NCBI GenBank assembly: GCA_045606045.1
Contig: JAZURE010000040.1
Location: 1 to 41,907, forward strand
Length of the DNA: 41,907 nt
Direction of reading: 5' to 3'
Origin: RGIG8748 sp045606045
GTDB lineage: Bacteria; Bacillota; Clostridia; UMGS1810
A model generated the notes under the pieces. The model was not told the DNA's origin, made no database searches, and worked only from the letters and a program-made list of their open reading frames with translations. This document shows, piece by piece, positions 1-7,868 of the stretch (position 1 is its first letter; each line of letters opens with the position of its first letter). Both the position numbers and the translations under genes were made by a program.

Positions 1-28
1 CCTCAGTCAAATTTGAGCCACCATATTT

Positions 29-331
29 TTAGTCCGTTCCGTAAACCTTATCCGTGAACTGATAAAGATTTGATGTGGCAGCACCATTAGCCTTTTTGCG
101 ATTTATCTTTTTTAGATATCCTTTTTTCGCAAGTGAAGGTATTGCTCTTTTAACTGTGCTTAGGCCGATGTCTGTATCTGCGGCTATCGTGTTAAGAGAT
201 GGGTAACAAACATCTTGGTTCCCGGCTCTCATAAGCAGATAACACAGTATGCGAAATTCTGCTTTAGAGATATTTTTATCTGTGATAAGTTTGTTTAGTA
301 TGTTTGTAAAATTATCTTTTAATTTTGGCAT
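29..331 (-). CDS. Small winged-helix (HTH_36-like) DNA-binding protein
   Basis: This 100-residue protein looks like a stand-alone winged-helix domain of the kind found at the N-terminus of plasmid/ICE replication initiators (HTH_36 family). The middle (about residues 44-75) reads as a helix-turn-helix with the run IGLSTVKRAIPSLAKKGYL, where the recognition helix is followed by a basic wing. The ATG at 331 has a GGAGG site a few bases upstream. It is far shorter than a full Rep protein, so it is more likely a regulator or excision/replication accessory factor. It sits about 210 bp inside a tRNA-derived attachment site, the usual place for such a gene in an integrative element. An 8-bp inverted repeat overlaps its putative -35 region, suggesting autoregulation. 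The family call is from pattern recognition; the role is inference. Confidence 0.7.
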   Translation of the reverse strand: MPKLKDNFTNILNKLITDKNISKAEFRILCYLLMRAGNQDVCYPSLNTIAADTDIGLSTVKRAIPSLAKKGYLKKINRKKANGAATSNLYQFTDKVYGTD

Positions 332-399
332 TATAATTCCTCCGTTTCTGCAATTAAAAAAGCCGCATCATTTCGATACGACTAATTCGTTTTGATTTA

Positions 400-445
400 A
401 TTATATTTCATTTTCAATTTCATTCTACCAATTCCATAGAATGAA
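400..445 (-). promoter_or_regulatory. Promoter -10 and inverted-repeat operator upstream of the winged-helix gene
   Basis: On the minus strand a TATAAT box lies at 400-405. The -35 position is poor (GTAGAA at 423-428). A perfect 8-bp inverted repeat, TTCATTCT (419-426) and AGAATGAA (438-445), with an 11-bp gap, overlaps that -35 position. This is a plausible autoregulatory operator for the gene at 29-331. Confidence 0.4.
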
Positions 446-540
446 GTTGGCATAAAAAATCAGAAGTTTTTTCTACTTGCGTTAGTCTAAAACCCCTGAT
501 TTTATGCGGTTTTTAGATTTTCACAGAGTTGACGCTATCA

Positions 541-594
541 TCAGGTCCGTGTGCCGGCAACGGCATAGGAGTTCAAGTCTCCTCAGGTGCACCA
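541..594 (+). other. tRNA-Leu(CAG) 3' half, probable attachment-site (att) remnant
   Basis: From the anticodon TCAGG onward this is a clean tRNA-Leu 3' half. It has the 3' strand of an anticodon stem (TCCGT), a long variable arm TGCCG-GCAA-CGGCA, a T-arm AGGAG-TTCAAGT-CTCCT, the acceptor strand CAGGTGC, discriminator A, and an encoded CCA. No matching 5' acceptor (GCACCTG), D-arm or 5' anticodon stem lies upstream, so this is not a functional tRNA. Crossover by tyrosine recombinases in anticodon loops is well established. The fragment therefore most likely marks the right boundary of an element extending left out of the window, whose other end would carry the intact tRNA. Confidence 0.75.
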
Positions 595-602
595 CCCAAA
601 AA

Positions 603-631
603 AGTACAGCCTAATCGGCTGTACTTTTTTG
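603..631. terminator. Bidirectional intrinsic terminator
   Basis: A perfect 9-bp stem, AGTACAGCC (604-612) with GGCTGTACT (618-626), and loop TAATC, is flanked by an A-run on the left and a T-run on the right. It can end transcription of the tRNA on the plus strand and of the permease on the minus strand. Confidence 0.85.
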
Positions 632-653
632 TTTATTTGGCAGGTCTTATAAT

Positions 654-2009
654 TTATGCTATTGTTGTGTAGATGTAGATTGCAAACAGCACAACCGAAA
701 TCCACATAATAGGTGAAATATCTTTAGCCTTGCCTGTTAATAGCTTCAATACAACCCAGGAAATCATGGCAAACATGATACCAGTAGCTATAGAATACGC
801 AAAAGGCATCATAACAATTGCAAGAAAACCGCCGATAGCATCTGCAACATCGCCATCAAAATCCATCTTCGTTACTGCCGAAAGCATAAGAAGACCTACA
901 AATAGCATAGCGGGTGTTGTAGCAAATCCGGGAATTGCAAGGAAAATAGGAGCAAAAGGAATTGCAAGAAGGAACAAGATACCTGTTGTAAAGGCTGTAA
1001 GACCTGTTCTGCCGCCTGCCACTACACCTGCCGATGACTCTACATAGCTTGTAACTGTAGATGTGCCAAGGCATGCACCTGCCATTGTACCAACAGCATC
1101 TGCCATCAAAGCACCACCTGCTTTTGGAAGCGAGCCGTCTTCTGCCAATAAATTGCCTTTTTGTGCTACGCCAATCAATGTACCTACTGTATCAAATATA
1201 TCTGTGTATAGGAATGTAAACATTACAACGGCAAAAGATGTAAAGTTTTCTGTAATAAAACCAAAGTCAAACTGGAACAATGCCGGTGCAGCAAAATTTG
1301 CCTTGATTGATTCCCATGAAAGAGAAGGGATTAAAGAATAGATACCCGCTTCAACATCTACTACATACCAACCAATTAATTCTGCCACAATTCCAAGTAC
1401 CCATGTAGCTAAAATACCAATAAGAATATCACCCTTGACCTTGTAGTGATGAAGTACGCCTATAATTAAAAGACCAACAGTTGCCAGAACAACCTGAGGT
1501 GAACCTAAGTTGCCAAGACCTACCAGGGTAGAATCATTGTTTACGATAATACCGGCATTTATCAGTGCAATGATTGTGATAAACAAACCGATACCCGCAG
1601 TAATACCAAGTTTTAGGTTTTTGGGAATTTTATTGACCAGTGCTTCTCTGAACTTAAAGACAGAAAGTACCATAAATATAATACCTTCCAGTAAAATAGC
1701 TGTCAAAGCTACCTTGTATGAGTAACCCATGGTTAAGCATACTGTGTAAGCAAAGAATGCATTAAGTCCCATGCCGGATGCCAAAGCTATAGGGTAGTTG
1801 GCAAAAAATGCCATACATATTGTAGCTATTGCAGCCGATAGCGCTGTTGCCATAAAAATAGATGCCGCACCCGGTCCGTCGGGAATGAGTCCTAACATAC
1901 CGGGGTTAACCGCCAAGATGTAGGACATTGCCAAAAAGGTTGTGATACCGGCAATAATTTCTGTTTTCACATTAGTGCCGTGCTCTTTTAGCTTAAATAA
2001 TTTTTCCAT
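654..2009 (-). CDS. NCS2-family purine (xanthine/guanine/hypoxanthine) permease, AzgA/PbuG type
   Basis: This 451-residue integral membrane protein has the hydrophobicity of about 12-14 transmembrane segments. It shows family hallmarks: an N-terminal EIIAGITTFLAMSYI segment, the TDIFDTVGTLIGVA motif in the middle, and TSYVESSAGVVAGGRTGL in the second repeat. These match the AzgA/PbuG subfamily of NCS2 proton symporters, which import adenine, guanine or hypoxanthine. Length is normal for the family. The ATG at 2009 is preceded by a GGAGGAT site. It is a single-gene unit: its own promoter lies at 2046-2074 and a terminator at 603-631. I looked for a purine riboswitch in the 145-bp leader and saw no conserved core. 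The exact purine cannot be told from sequence. Confidence 0.92.
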   Translation of the reverse strand: MEKLFKLKEHGTNVKTEIIAGITTFLAMSYILAVNPGMLGLIPDGPGAASIFMATALSAAIATICMAFFANYPIALASGMGLNAFFAYTVCLTMGYSYKVALTAILLEGIIFMVLSVFKFREALVNKIPKNLKLGITAGIGLFITIIALINAGIIVNNDSTLVGLGNLGSPQVVLATVGLLIIGVLHHYKVKGDILIGILATWVLGIVAELIGWYVVDVEAGIYSLIPSLSWESIKANFAAPALFQFDFGFITENFTSFAVVMFTFLYTDIFDTVGTLIGVAQKGNLLAEDGSLPKAGGALMADAVGTMAGACLGTSTVTSYVESSAGVVAGGRTGLTAFTTGILFLLAIPFAPIFLAIPGFATTPAMLFVGLLMLSAVTKMDFDGDVADAIGGFLAIVMMPFAYSIATGIMFAMISWVVLKLLTGKAKDISPIMWISVVLFAIYIYTTIA

Positions 2010-2045
2010 TGTTTCATCCTCCGTATATATTTTTAAGATATATAA

Positions 2046-2074
2046 ATTATACTATACACACAAATAAAATTAAA
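2046..2074 (-). promoter_or_regulatory. Promoter of the purine permease
   Basis: On the minus strand, TATAAT lies at 2046-2051. A weak -35 (TTTAAT) sits 17 bp further upstream. Confidence 0.5.
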
Positions 2075-2084
2075 GAGTATTTTT

Positions 2085-2125
2085 CCGCAAAAAATCGAGG
2101 ACTTTCATCCTCGATTTCAGCGGAA
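2085..2125 (-). terminator. Terminator of the ABC importer operon
   Basis: The stem AAATCGAGG (2092-2100) with CCTCGATTT (2109-2117) is extended by an outer CCGC/GCGG pairing. On the minus strand it is followed by a T-run. It lies about 40 bp past the stop of the binding-protein gene. Confidence 0.8.
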
Positions 2126-2154
2126 CCTTAAATGTCCCCTTTTTCGTTTATATA

Positions 2155-3186
2155 TTAGCCTTCGTAAACGAGATTCTTCTGAATCATATCGTCAACATTT
2201 TCTGCATTCCACCATGCACCGGAGATATCAACCTTTTCGCTGATTTCCTTTCCTTCTAAAGCAAGTATAGCCTGTTCTACGGACTGATAACCAATCTGGT
2301 AGGAATCCTGTGCTACAGAGCCTATGAGCTTAGGACCTGTGGTCTTCTTCATCCATTCAATCTGCTTTGTACCTGCATCATATCCGCAGAATTTGATTGC
2401 ATCGTACTTTGTACCGGCAGCGCCGATTGCATCGTAAACCTGCTTAACAACACCTTCGTTGGACATGAATATGCCCTTTGCACCTTTTTCATGAAGTGCT
2501 TCGAGCGCTGCCTTGTAAGCGTTGTCTGCATCGCCGGGTTTAACTTCTTTTGCAATTTCTACCTTGCCCTTTGTAGCTTCGTCTGCTTCTGCAAGCTCTT
2601 CAAACTTATCGATGAAGCCCTGTGCACGGTCTATACCTGTCTGTGTTTCATCATGCTGAATAACACCTACGATATACTTATCTGCTGCAGCTATATCGTC
2701 CTTGATTGCTGCAAAGAAGTTTTCTGCAACTGTGTTTGCTGCAAGATAGTTACTTGTAGCAACGGATGCGATTATGGGGTTTTTGCCTGCATCGTCAAGA
2801 GCCTTTACATCGTTTGCCCAGATACCGCTGTCGAACTGTACTACAGGGATTTCCATATCCTTTGCCTGTGTGAGCATATCCACAAAGCCCTCACCTATTG
2901 TAGCGAGTACGATTGCAGATGCGTTGTTGGAGAGTGCTGTCTGTACCATTTCCTTCTGTGAGGGAAGGTCTTTTGCGGATTCACTTGCAGGTCCTCTGAA
3001 GGTTATCTTGTAACCATATTTTGCGCCTGCTGCTTCTGCGCCTGCTTTAACAGACTGCCAGAATGCGTGGGACTCACCCTTTGCAACCACAGCGATTGTC
3101 TTTTCGCCGCCCTTGTCGCCGCCGCAACCTGCAAATAATGCAAGTACCATAACTGCTACCATTAAACATGCCAAAAACTTTTTCAT
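2155..3186 (-). CDS. Sugar-type ABC transporter substrate-binding lipoprotein (RbsB/Peripla_BP_4 family)
   Basis: This 343-residue extracytoplasmic binding protein has a lipoprotein signal peptide (MKKFLACLMVAVMVLALFAGC) with lipobox LFAGC; the Cys at residue 21 would be lipidated. The mature part follows the ribose/galactose-binding fold: a first strand KTIAVVAKGESHAFW, the ASAIVLATIGEGF segment, FDSGI, and a C-terminal GYDAGTKQ segment. It is the last gene of an ATPase-permease-binding protein operon, 56 bp behind the permease with a good AGGAGG site. A short GC hairpin (3220-3233) precedes it and could protect this message, the usual way binding proteins are made in excess. The ligand is not predictable; a pentose, hexose or related small polar compound is likely. 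Confidence 0.9.
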   Translation of the reverse strand: MKKFLACLMVAVMVLALFAGCGGDKGGEKTIAVVAKGESHAFWQSVKAGAEAAGAKYGYKITFRGPASESAKDLPSQKEMVQTALSNNASAIVLATIGEGFVDMLTQAKDMEIPVVQFDSGIWANDVKALDDAGKNPIIASVATSNYLAANTVAENFFAAIKDDIAAADKYIVGVIQHDETQTGIDRAQGFIDKFEELAEADEATKGKVEIAKEVKPGDADNAYKAALEALHEKGAKGIFMSNEGVVKQVYDAIGAAGTKYDAIKFCGYDAGTKQIEWMKKTTGPKLIGSVAQDSYQIGYQSVEQAILALEGKEISEKVDISGAWWNAENVDDMIQKNLVYEG

Positions 3187-3219
3187 AAATATTACCTCCT
3201 GTTTTTGTTTTTATTTTTT

Positions 3220-3233
3220 ACGGGTTACCCCGT
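3220..3233 (-). other. Small hairpin in the permease/binding-protein gap
   Basis: The bases ACGGG and CCCGT form a short stem with a 4-base loop just after the permease stop. No T-run follows on the minus strand, so it is more likely an mRNA-stability or attenuation element than a full terminator. Confidence 0.35.
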
Positions 3234-3242
3234 TTTTAAACA

Positions 3243-4418
3243 TCAAAGCTTGGAAAGCTGTGCTTCCAGTTCTTTTATCTTAACATCCTTGTCTGCGCCT
3301 ACAAGATTTGAATCAGAGAGTGCTGCATCTATCTCCTGCTCAATCTCCTGTATCTGCTGTTTGCGGAGTCTCTTTGCCTTTTCCTTTTCGTTTTCTATCT
3401 TAACCTTGCCTGCGTTCTTATTCTTTATAACATCCATAAGAACTGCCACAACAACTATGATACCTGTAAGAACATAGGTTACATATGTAGAGTTAAGATT
3501 GAGGTTGAATTTAGCAAGCACGAAGTTGAGACCGCTTCTTATAATAACAAGCATCATATTACCGATTACTGTGCCTGCTACAGATGCAACACCGCCCGCA
3601 GCACTTGTTCCGCCTATGTAAACACCTGCTATCGCATCAAGCTCCATACCGTTACCTGTAGCTGCTGCTACGGTTGCAAATGATGCTGCCCAGAATATTG
3701 CGGCAATACCTGCACCCATACCGCTGAAGGTATATGCTATAATCTTGTACTTATCGGTATTTATACCCGAAAGCCTTGTGGCTTCCTCATTACTTCCTAT
3801 AGAAAGGATGTATCTTCCGATTTTGCACTTATACATAAGGTACATACAAATGAATGCAAATGCAATTACCCATATAAGACCTGTAGGAACTCCGTCTGCA
3901 TTGGAGAACACCTTGTTAAACCATGTTCCGTTGGGGAAAAAGATGTTTGGTATAGCTACTATAATAGCACTTAAACCTCTTGCAAACATCATTGTTCCGA
4001 GTGTTGCTATAAACGCTGGGAGCTTAAGCTTAGCTACCAGAAGTCCGTTTATGTAACCAAATACAGTACCTATTGCAATCATCACAGGGATTGTAGCCCA
4101 CAGCGGCATTCCGCCCATGTAGAGCTTACCTGCCACAACTGCTGCTGCTATACAAACCGTTCCTATGGAAAGGTCTATACCTCCTGTTGCTATAACAAAT
4201 GTAACACCAAGTCCCAAAAATGCGTACGGTGCAAGTGACTGCGCCATACTTACGATATTGTATTTTCCCAAAAAGTTTGGATTGAGAAGTGTGAAGATTA
4301 AAACAAGAACAGCAAGAGCAGCTATGATAATCATATTCTGCTTGCCTTTTGTAGCCATGAAGTCAACGGCTTTTGTCTTAGCTCTTCTTACACCTCTTTT
4401 GAATGCGAGATTTGCCAT
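3243..4418 (-). CDS. Sugar-type ABC transporter permease (RbsC family) with charged C-terminal tail
   Basis: This 391-residue inner-membrane permease has about 8-10 transmembrane segments in residues 25-325. It contains family-typical stretches such as FVIATGGIDLSIGTV, LPAFIATLGTMMFARG and GSNEEATRLSGINTDKYK, the last being the coupling region that contacts the ATPase. The usual RbsC/MglC ends soon after the last membrane helix. Here about 60 extra, highly charged residues follow (ENEKEKAKRLRKQQIQEIEQ and on), predicted to be a coiled coil on the cytoplasmic side. The ATG lies 1 bp after the ATPase stop, so the two are translationally coupled. One homodimer would work with the upstream ATPase and downstream lipoprotein. 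Confidence 0.9.
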   Translation of the reverse strand: MANLAFKRGVRRAKTKAVDFMATKGKQNMIIIAALAVLVLIFTLLNPNFLGKYNIVSMAQSLAPYAFLGLGVTFVIATGGIDLSIGTVCIAAAVVAGKLYMGGMPLWATIPVMIAIGTVFGYINGLLVAKLKLPAFIATLGTMMFARGLSAIIVAIPNIFFPNGTWFNKVFSNADGVPTGLIWVIAFAFICMYLMYKCKIGRYILSIGSNEEATRLSGINTDKYKIIAYTFSGMGAGIAAIFWAASFATVAAATGNGMELDAIAGVYIGGTSAAGGVASVAGTVIGNMMLVIIRSGLNFVLAKFNLNLNSTYVTYVLTGIIVVVAVLMDVIKNKNAGKVKIENEKEKAKRLRKQQIQEIEQEIDAALSDSNLVGADKDVKIKELEAQLSKL

Positions 4419-4419
4419 T

Positions 4420-5922
4420 TTATTCTTCCTCCCTCATAGTAGCATATTTCATTATTTCTTCTTGTGTAGCATCCTTGATGTCGAGTTCTGCCGTCTTTCT
4501 TCCTTCGCACATTACTACAACTCTATCGCTCAGACGCTGTATTTCGGACAGTTCGGAAGAAATCATTATTACTGATTTACCCTGTGAAGCAAGCTCCTCC
4601 ATGAGCGTGTACATCTCACTCTTGGCGCCGATGTCTATGCCTCGTGTGGGTTCATCGAATATAAATATGTCCGAATCCTTAAGAAGCCATCTTGCTATAA
4701 TAACCTTCTGCTGATTACCGCCCGAAAGATTACGCGTAAGCTGTCTTATGGAAGGTGTCTTTGTTTTCAATTTTGCGTTTTCTCTTGTGGCATCTTTTTC
4801 GATTTTGGAATCATTTATCCAGCCGAATTTTATGTAATCATCCAGAGAGCTTAATGCCGAATTCTCCGCTACGGATTTATCAAGAAGCAATCCGTATCTC
4901 TTTCTGTCCTCGGAAAGATAGCATATACCTCTCTTAACTGCCTCTTCGGGTGTCTTAATTTTAACCTTTTCGCCGTTTATGAAAATCTCACCGCTGTCAA
5001 ACTGGTCTGCACCGTATATTGCTCTTGCAATCTCTGTTCTGCCCGAGCCCATAAGTCCCGAGAAGCCGAGAATTTCGCCCTTGTGTAATTTGAAGCTTAC
5101 ATCGCGGATTTCTTTGCCCCTGCAAAGATTCTTAACCTCGAGTACCACGGGGGCATCGGGTGCAACATTGCTTTTTTCTTTTTTATCACCATAGATTACT
5201 CTGCCTACCATCATCTTAACGATTTCGTCCTTGGTGGTATCCTTGGTGATGAGCGTGCCTACATATTCACCATCTCTCATTACGGTAATGCGGTCCGAAA
5301 TTCTGTTTATTTCGTCCATACGGTGTGATATATATATCATACCTATGCCCTTGGCTTTTAAGTCATTCATTATGTTGAAAAGTTCCTCTACCTCTACCTG
5401 CGTGAGCGCCGCTGTAGGCTCATCTAAGATAAGTATCTTGGACTCCATGGATACAGCCTTGGCTATCTCGACCATCTGCTGTTTACCTACGGTAAGAGTA
5501 CCGAGTACTGCGGAGGGGTCTATCTTAACTCCTATTTTATTAAAGAGTTTTGCTGCGTCTTCCTCCATCTTTTTATCGTCAATGTACACTCCTTTTATCA
5601 TAGGCTCTCTGCCTATATAAATATTCTGTGCCACCGTAAGGTGATTCATCATATTGAGTTCCTGATGTATTATACTTATGCCGGCGTCCTGCGACTCTTT
5701 GATGTTTGCAAAATCAACCTTTTGACCGAAAAGGGTAATTTCGCCGCCGTCCCGCTTATGGATTCCGCACAGTACTTTCATGAGTGTGGATTTGCCTGCG
5801 CCGTTTTCACCCATGAGTGCGTGTACTTCACCCGCTTTCAACTCAAGATTAACTCCCTTGAGTGCGTGAACTCCCGAAAATCTTTTGTCAATTTCTTTCA
5901 TTTCAAGAATCGTATTGTTCAC
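4420..5922 (-). CDS. Sugar-type ABC transporter ATP-binding protein (RbsA/MglA family, two NBDs)
   Basis: This protein of about 500 residues holds two nucleotide-binding domains. The first has Walker A GENGAGKST, signature LTVGKQQ and Walker B ILILDEPTAAL. The second has the degenerate Walker A GLMGSGRTE usual for this family, signature LSGGNQQKV and Walker B IFIFDEPTRGIDIG. A longer frame runs to an ATG at 5955, but AAGGAGG sits 7 bases before the GTG at 5922, making that the likely start. It energises the permease and binding protein encoded just downstream. It is the first gene of the operon, behind a near-consensus promoter at 5983-6011. No regulator, kinase or isomerase gene is linked, so the substrate is unknown. 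Confidence 0.93.
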   Translation of the reverse strand: MNNTILEMKEIDKRFSGVHALKGVNLELKAGEVHALMGENGAGKSTLMKVLCGIHKRDGGEITLFGQKVDFANIKESQDAGISIIHQELNMMNHLTVAQNIYIGREPMIKGVYIDDKKMEEDAAKLFNKIGVKIDPSAVLGTLTVGKQQMVEIAKAVSMESKILILDEPTAALTQVEVEELFNIMNDLKAKGIGMIYISHRMDEINRISDRITVMRDGEYVGTLITKDTTKDEIVKMMVGRVIYGDKKEKSNVAPDAPVVLEVKNLCRGKEIRDVSFKLHKGEILGFSGLMGSGRTEIARAIYGADQFDSGEIFINGEKVKIKTPEEAVKRGICYLSEDRKRYGLLLDKSVAENSALSSLDDYIKFGWINDSKIEKDATRENAKLKTKTPSIRQLTRNLSGGNQQKVIIARWLLKDSDIFIFDEPTRGIDIGAKSEMYTLMEELASQGKSVIMISSELSEIQRLSDRVVVMCEGRKTAELDIKDATQEEIMKYATMREEE

Positions 5923-5982
5923 GGTTTTTCCTCCTTTTCTGCAATTTTGCTCCAATAATACAGAGCATCATTTCTGTGTATA

Positions 5983-6011
5983 ATTTTAACATAGAACATC
6001 ATAGATGTCAA
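5983..6011 (-). promoter_or_regulatory. Strong promoter of the ABC importer operon
   Basis: On the minus strand a perfect TTGACA (6006-6011) is spaced 17 bp from TAAAAT (5983-5988). The transcript would have a leader of roughly 50 bases. Confidence 0.75.
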
Positions 6012-6071
6012 CGGTTTTATTGTTAATATGCATAAAAAAATGTGACGATTTTCATAAATTTCCAAAAACAC

Positions 6072-6095
6072 AAAAAGGGCACCTTAAGATGCCCT
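6072..6095 (-). terminator. Terminator of the esterase operon
   Basis: The stem AGGGCA (6076-6081) with TGCCCT (6090-6095) is followed on the minus strand by TTTTT. It lies about 25 bp after the esterase stop and before the ABC operon promoter. Confidence 0.75.
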
Positions 6096-6118
6096 CTTTA
6101 CAAGTTATCAGCGTATTT

Positions 6119-7222
6119 TTATCTATTTAGAAGTCTTTCCAATATAGGATACAGTCTGTCTGCAATACTGCAAAAGCCGTAATCGTTTGGATGGTTGCCG
6201 TCTACCGTACTGTTGTATGGCTTGTCTGTACCAAGAAGCGTGGTACCGTCTACAAAATACACATTTTCATCGCCCGAACGGACTGCTTTTATGTACGATT
6301 CCATTATTATCATTCTCCGCTTTTTCATGCCGGGGATGATGGGATTATAAATATCGAGCATACTTACGGGTGCACTCATCATTATAATCGGAATATCGGG
6401 GTTCTTTTTCCTTATAGTTTCGTAGAACGGATAATGTGTCCTCTCCAAATGGTCTGCAGAAGGCGCATTGTGGTCGTAATCCATAACAAATACAGCCATA
6501 TCCATATCCGCTATATGATTTGCCACAAGCTGTTCTCCCTGCCCTGCTCCCGAAAAACCAAGATTTACGGTGTTGCATCTTAATCTGCGTCCGAGTATTG
6601 CGGGGTAAGCCATGCCCGGTCTTGATGCGCACCCGCCCTGAGTAATGGAAGAGCCATAGAAGACTATACTTTTTGGTGTTTCGTACTCGGGTGCTGTTTC
6701 TAATATACAATCCTCACTAAGTCCTATACACACCTTGTCTACATTGTGATAAAGCGGGAAATTGATTGTAATTTCTCTTAACTTTCTCGTTTTGAATTCG
6801 TACGAGTCCGTGTAGCTGTTGTTATCTGGATTCACCTTGGGAATAAACACCTTGGCAAAATTAATCTCCTCATGCGAGCCTTTGTCACGGCAATACATAT
6901 CAAATTCGCTTACTCCCGTATTTGCCATATGGTGAAGCACATAGGATTCTTCACCAAGAACAGTATATAATACTATGTAGAGAGAATCTGTTACAAAACG
7001 GACTCTTCCTCCTGCCGTATTTGTCATAACTATTTTGGCTGTATCGTTTAATTCGATGTTTTCCTTAAATTCCATGGGGAGTCTTGTAAAAACTCCCGTC
7101 TCCACGGGATTATGCAAGCCCTCAAGAACAAAAGGCTCACTTAAAACATTATGAAATTTTATGTCATCATAATCTTTGTTAAGCGAAATAAAATTCTTAT
7201 CTACCTGCTAAAAATCTTTCAT
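6119..7222 (-). pseudogene. SGNH/GDSL-family esterase gene with an in-frame amber at codon 5
   Basis: The catalytic domain carries all SGNH blocks: YGSSITQGG (nucleophile Ser), LGFSGAGQG, the Asn in MDYDHNAP, and DGNHPNDYG with the Asp-His pair. An N-terminal beta-rich region of about 130 residues precedes it, as in carbohydrate-esterase-like members of this family. The frame contains homologue-like sequence (KFHNVLSEPFVLEGL) upstream of the first usable internal start, a TTG at 7117. The only well-placed ATG is at 7222, with AGAGGTG 4 bases upstream, but codon 5 is TAG; the frame then stays open to the end. CAG to TAG would be a single transition. Options are a recent nonsense mutation, a sequencing error, weak restart at TTG 7117 (332 residues), or amber read-through. 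TAG ends other genes in the window, so reassignment is unlikely. Confidence 0.6.
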
Positions 7223-7232
7223 GTTGCACCTC

Positions 7233-7625
7233 TTATTTGTATATTTCTTCGAGAATTCTTACTGCATCCTCTATGCATCCGTCGCACGAGCGAAGTCCCT
7301 CGCCTTTTAAAGCCGAGCAGATTGCGGTGGTATTCTTATCCTCAAATTTGCGCATGAGTTCACCCGCTACACAGTAGCTGTGCTTTTTGTTGGTATCGGG
7401 CAGGGCATCCTTGCCGAGACTTGTTTTTTCTCCTGAAAGAAGCACCATTGCACTTACCGCACCGCACACTCCGCCTGTACCTCCCATACCTCCGCCAAAG
7501 GCTTCGGAAAGACGAAAAAGTTCATCCTCGGTAAAGCTCGTTTTATCTGCAAATGCGCAAGCTACCGCCTGTGCACAGTTGTATCCTTTTTTATGGTTGT
7601 CTATTGCTTTTTGTACTCTGTCCAT
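7233..7625 (-). CDS. C_GCAxxG_C_C family small Cys-rich protein
   Basis: This 130-residue protein has the family-defining features: YNCAQAV near the N-terminus, the glycine-rich GGGMGGTGGVCGAVSG-like core, then a Cys in KKHSYCVAGEL and a C-terminal CDGCIEDA pair. The conserved cysteines suggest a redox or metal/cofactor role, but no activity is established for the family. A longer frame starts at 7673; the ATG at 7625 is chosen because GGAGG lies 9 bases upstream and the family N-terminus matches. The esterase frame begins only 10 bp after its stop, so the two are probably one operon. Confidence 0.85.
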   Translation of the reverse strand: MDRVQKAIDNHKKGYNCAQAVACAFADKTSFTEDELFRLSEAFGGGMGGTGGVCGAVSAMVLLSGEKTSLGKDALPDTNKKHSYCVAGELMRKFEDKNTTAICSALKGEGLRSCDGCIEDAVRILEEIYK

Positions 7626-7655
7626 ATGTTCTGCCCTCCATATAAATTTAGAACA

Positions 7656-7691
7656 ATTATACCATAAGTGCAAGCCTTTTTAACGGCTTGC
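7656..7691 (-). promoter_or_regulatory. Proximal promoter with overlapping inverted repeat
   Basis: On the minus strand TATAAT lies at 7656-7661, with a weak -35 (GTTAAA, 7679-7684) at 17 bp. A perfect 7-bp inverted repeat, GCAAGCC (7670-7676) and GGCTTGC (7685-7691), brackets the -35 and could be an operator or an RNA hairpin in transcripts from the distal promoter. Confidence 0.45.
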
Positions 7692-7754
7692 TTCACACCG
7701 GTTCAATAAACACATCGGAACAAAAACGTTAGTTTTTGCACATTGATTGTGTTT

Positions 7755-7782
7755 ATTATACCACATAAATTGTGTATTTCAA
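7755..7782 (-). promoter_or_regulatory. Distal promoter of the C_GCAxxG/esterase operon
   Basis: On the minus strand TTGAAA (7777-7782) is spaced 16 bp from a perfect TATAAT (7755-7760). Confidence 0.6.
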
Positions 7783-7815
7783 CTGTTTTTAAAACAAAAG
7801 TAAAAAAGTGCATCA

Positions 7816-7868
7816 AAAACAAAAAGAAATGACCCCGTCTGCCTCTTGCATGCAGCGGGGTCATTTCT
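7816..7868 (-). terminator. Strong terminator of the candidate ncRNA
   Basis: A 12-bp perfect stem, AGAAATGACCCC (7825-7836) with GGGGTCATTTCT (7857-7868), has a smaller CTGC/GCAG stem in its loop. On the minus strand it is followed by CTTTTTG. Confidence 0.8.

Noticed and set aside
541..594. Functional tRNA-Leu gene
   Set aside because: The 5' acceptor strand, D-arm and 5' anticodon stem are absent upstream.
2010..2154. Purine riboswitch upstream of the purine permease
   Set aside because: The leader is short and AT-rich, and I find no three-way-junction core sequences; the only hairpin is the terminator of the ABC operon.
2491..2961. 156-codon Cys-rich ORF opposite the binding-protein gene
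   Set aside because: It is the mirror of a clear lipoprotein gene; the cysteines come from Ala/Thr codons read on the other strand.
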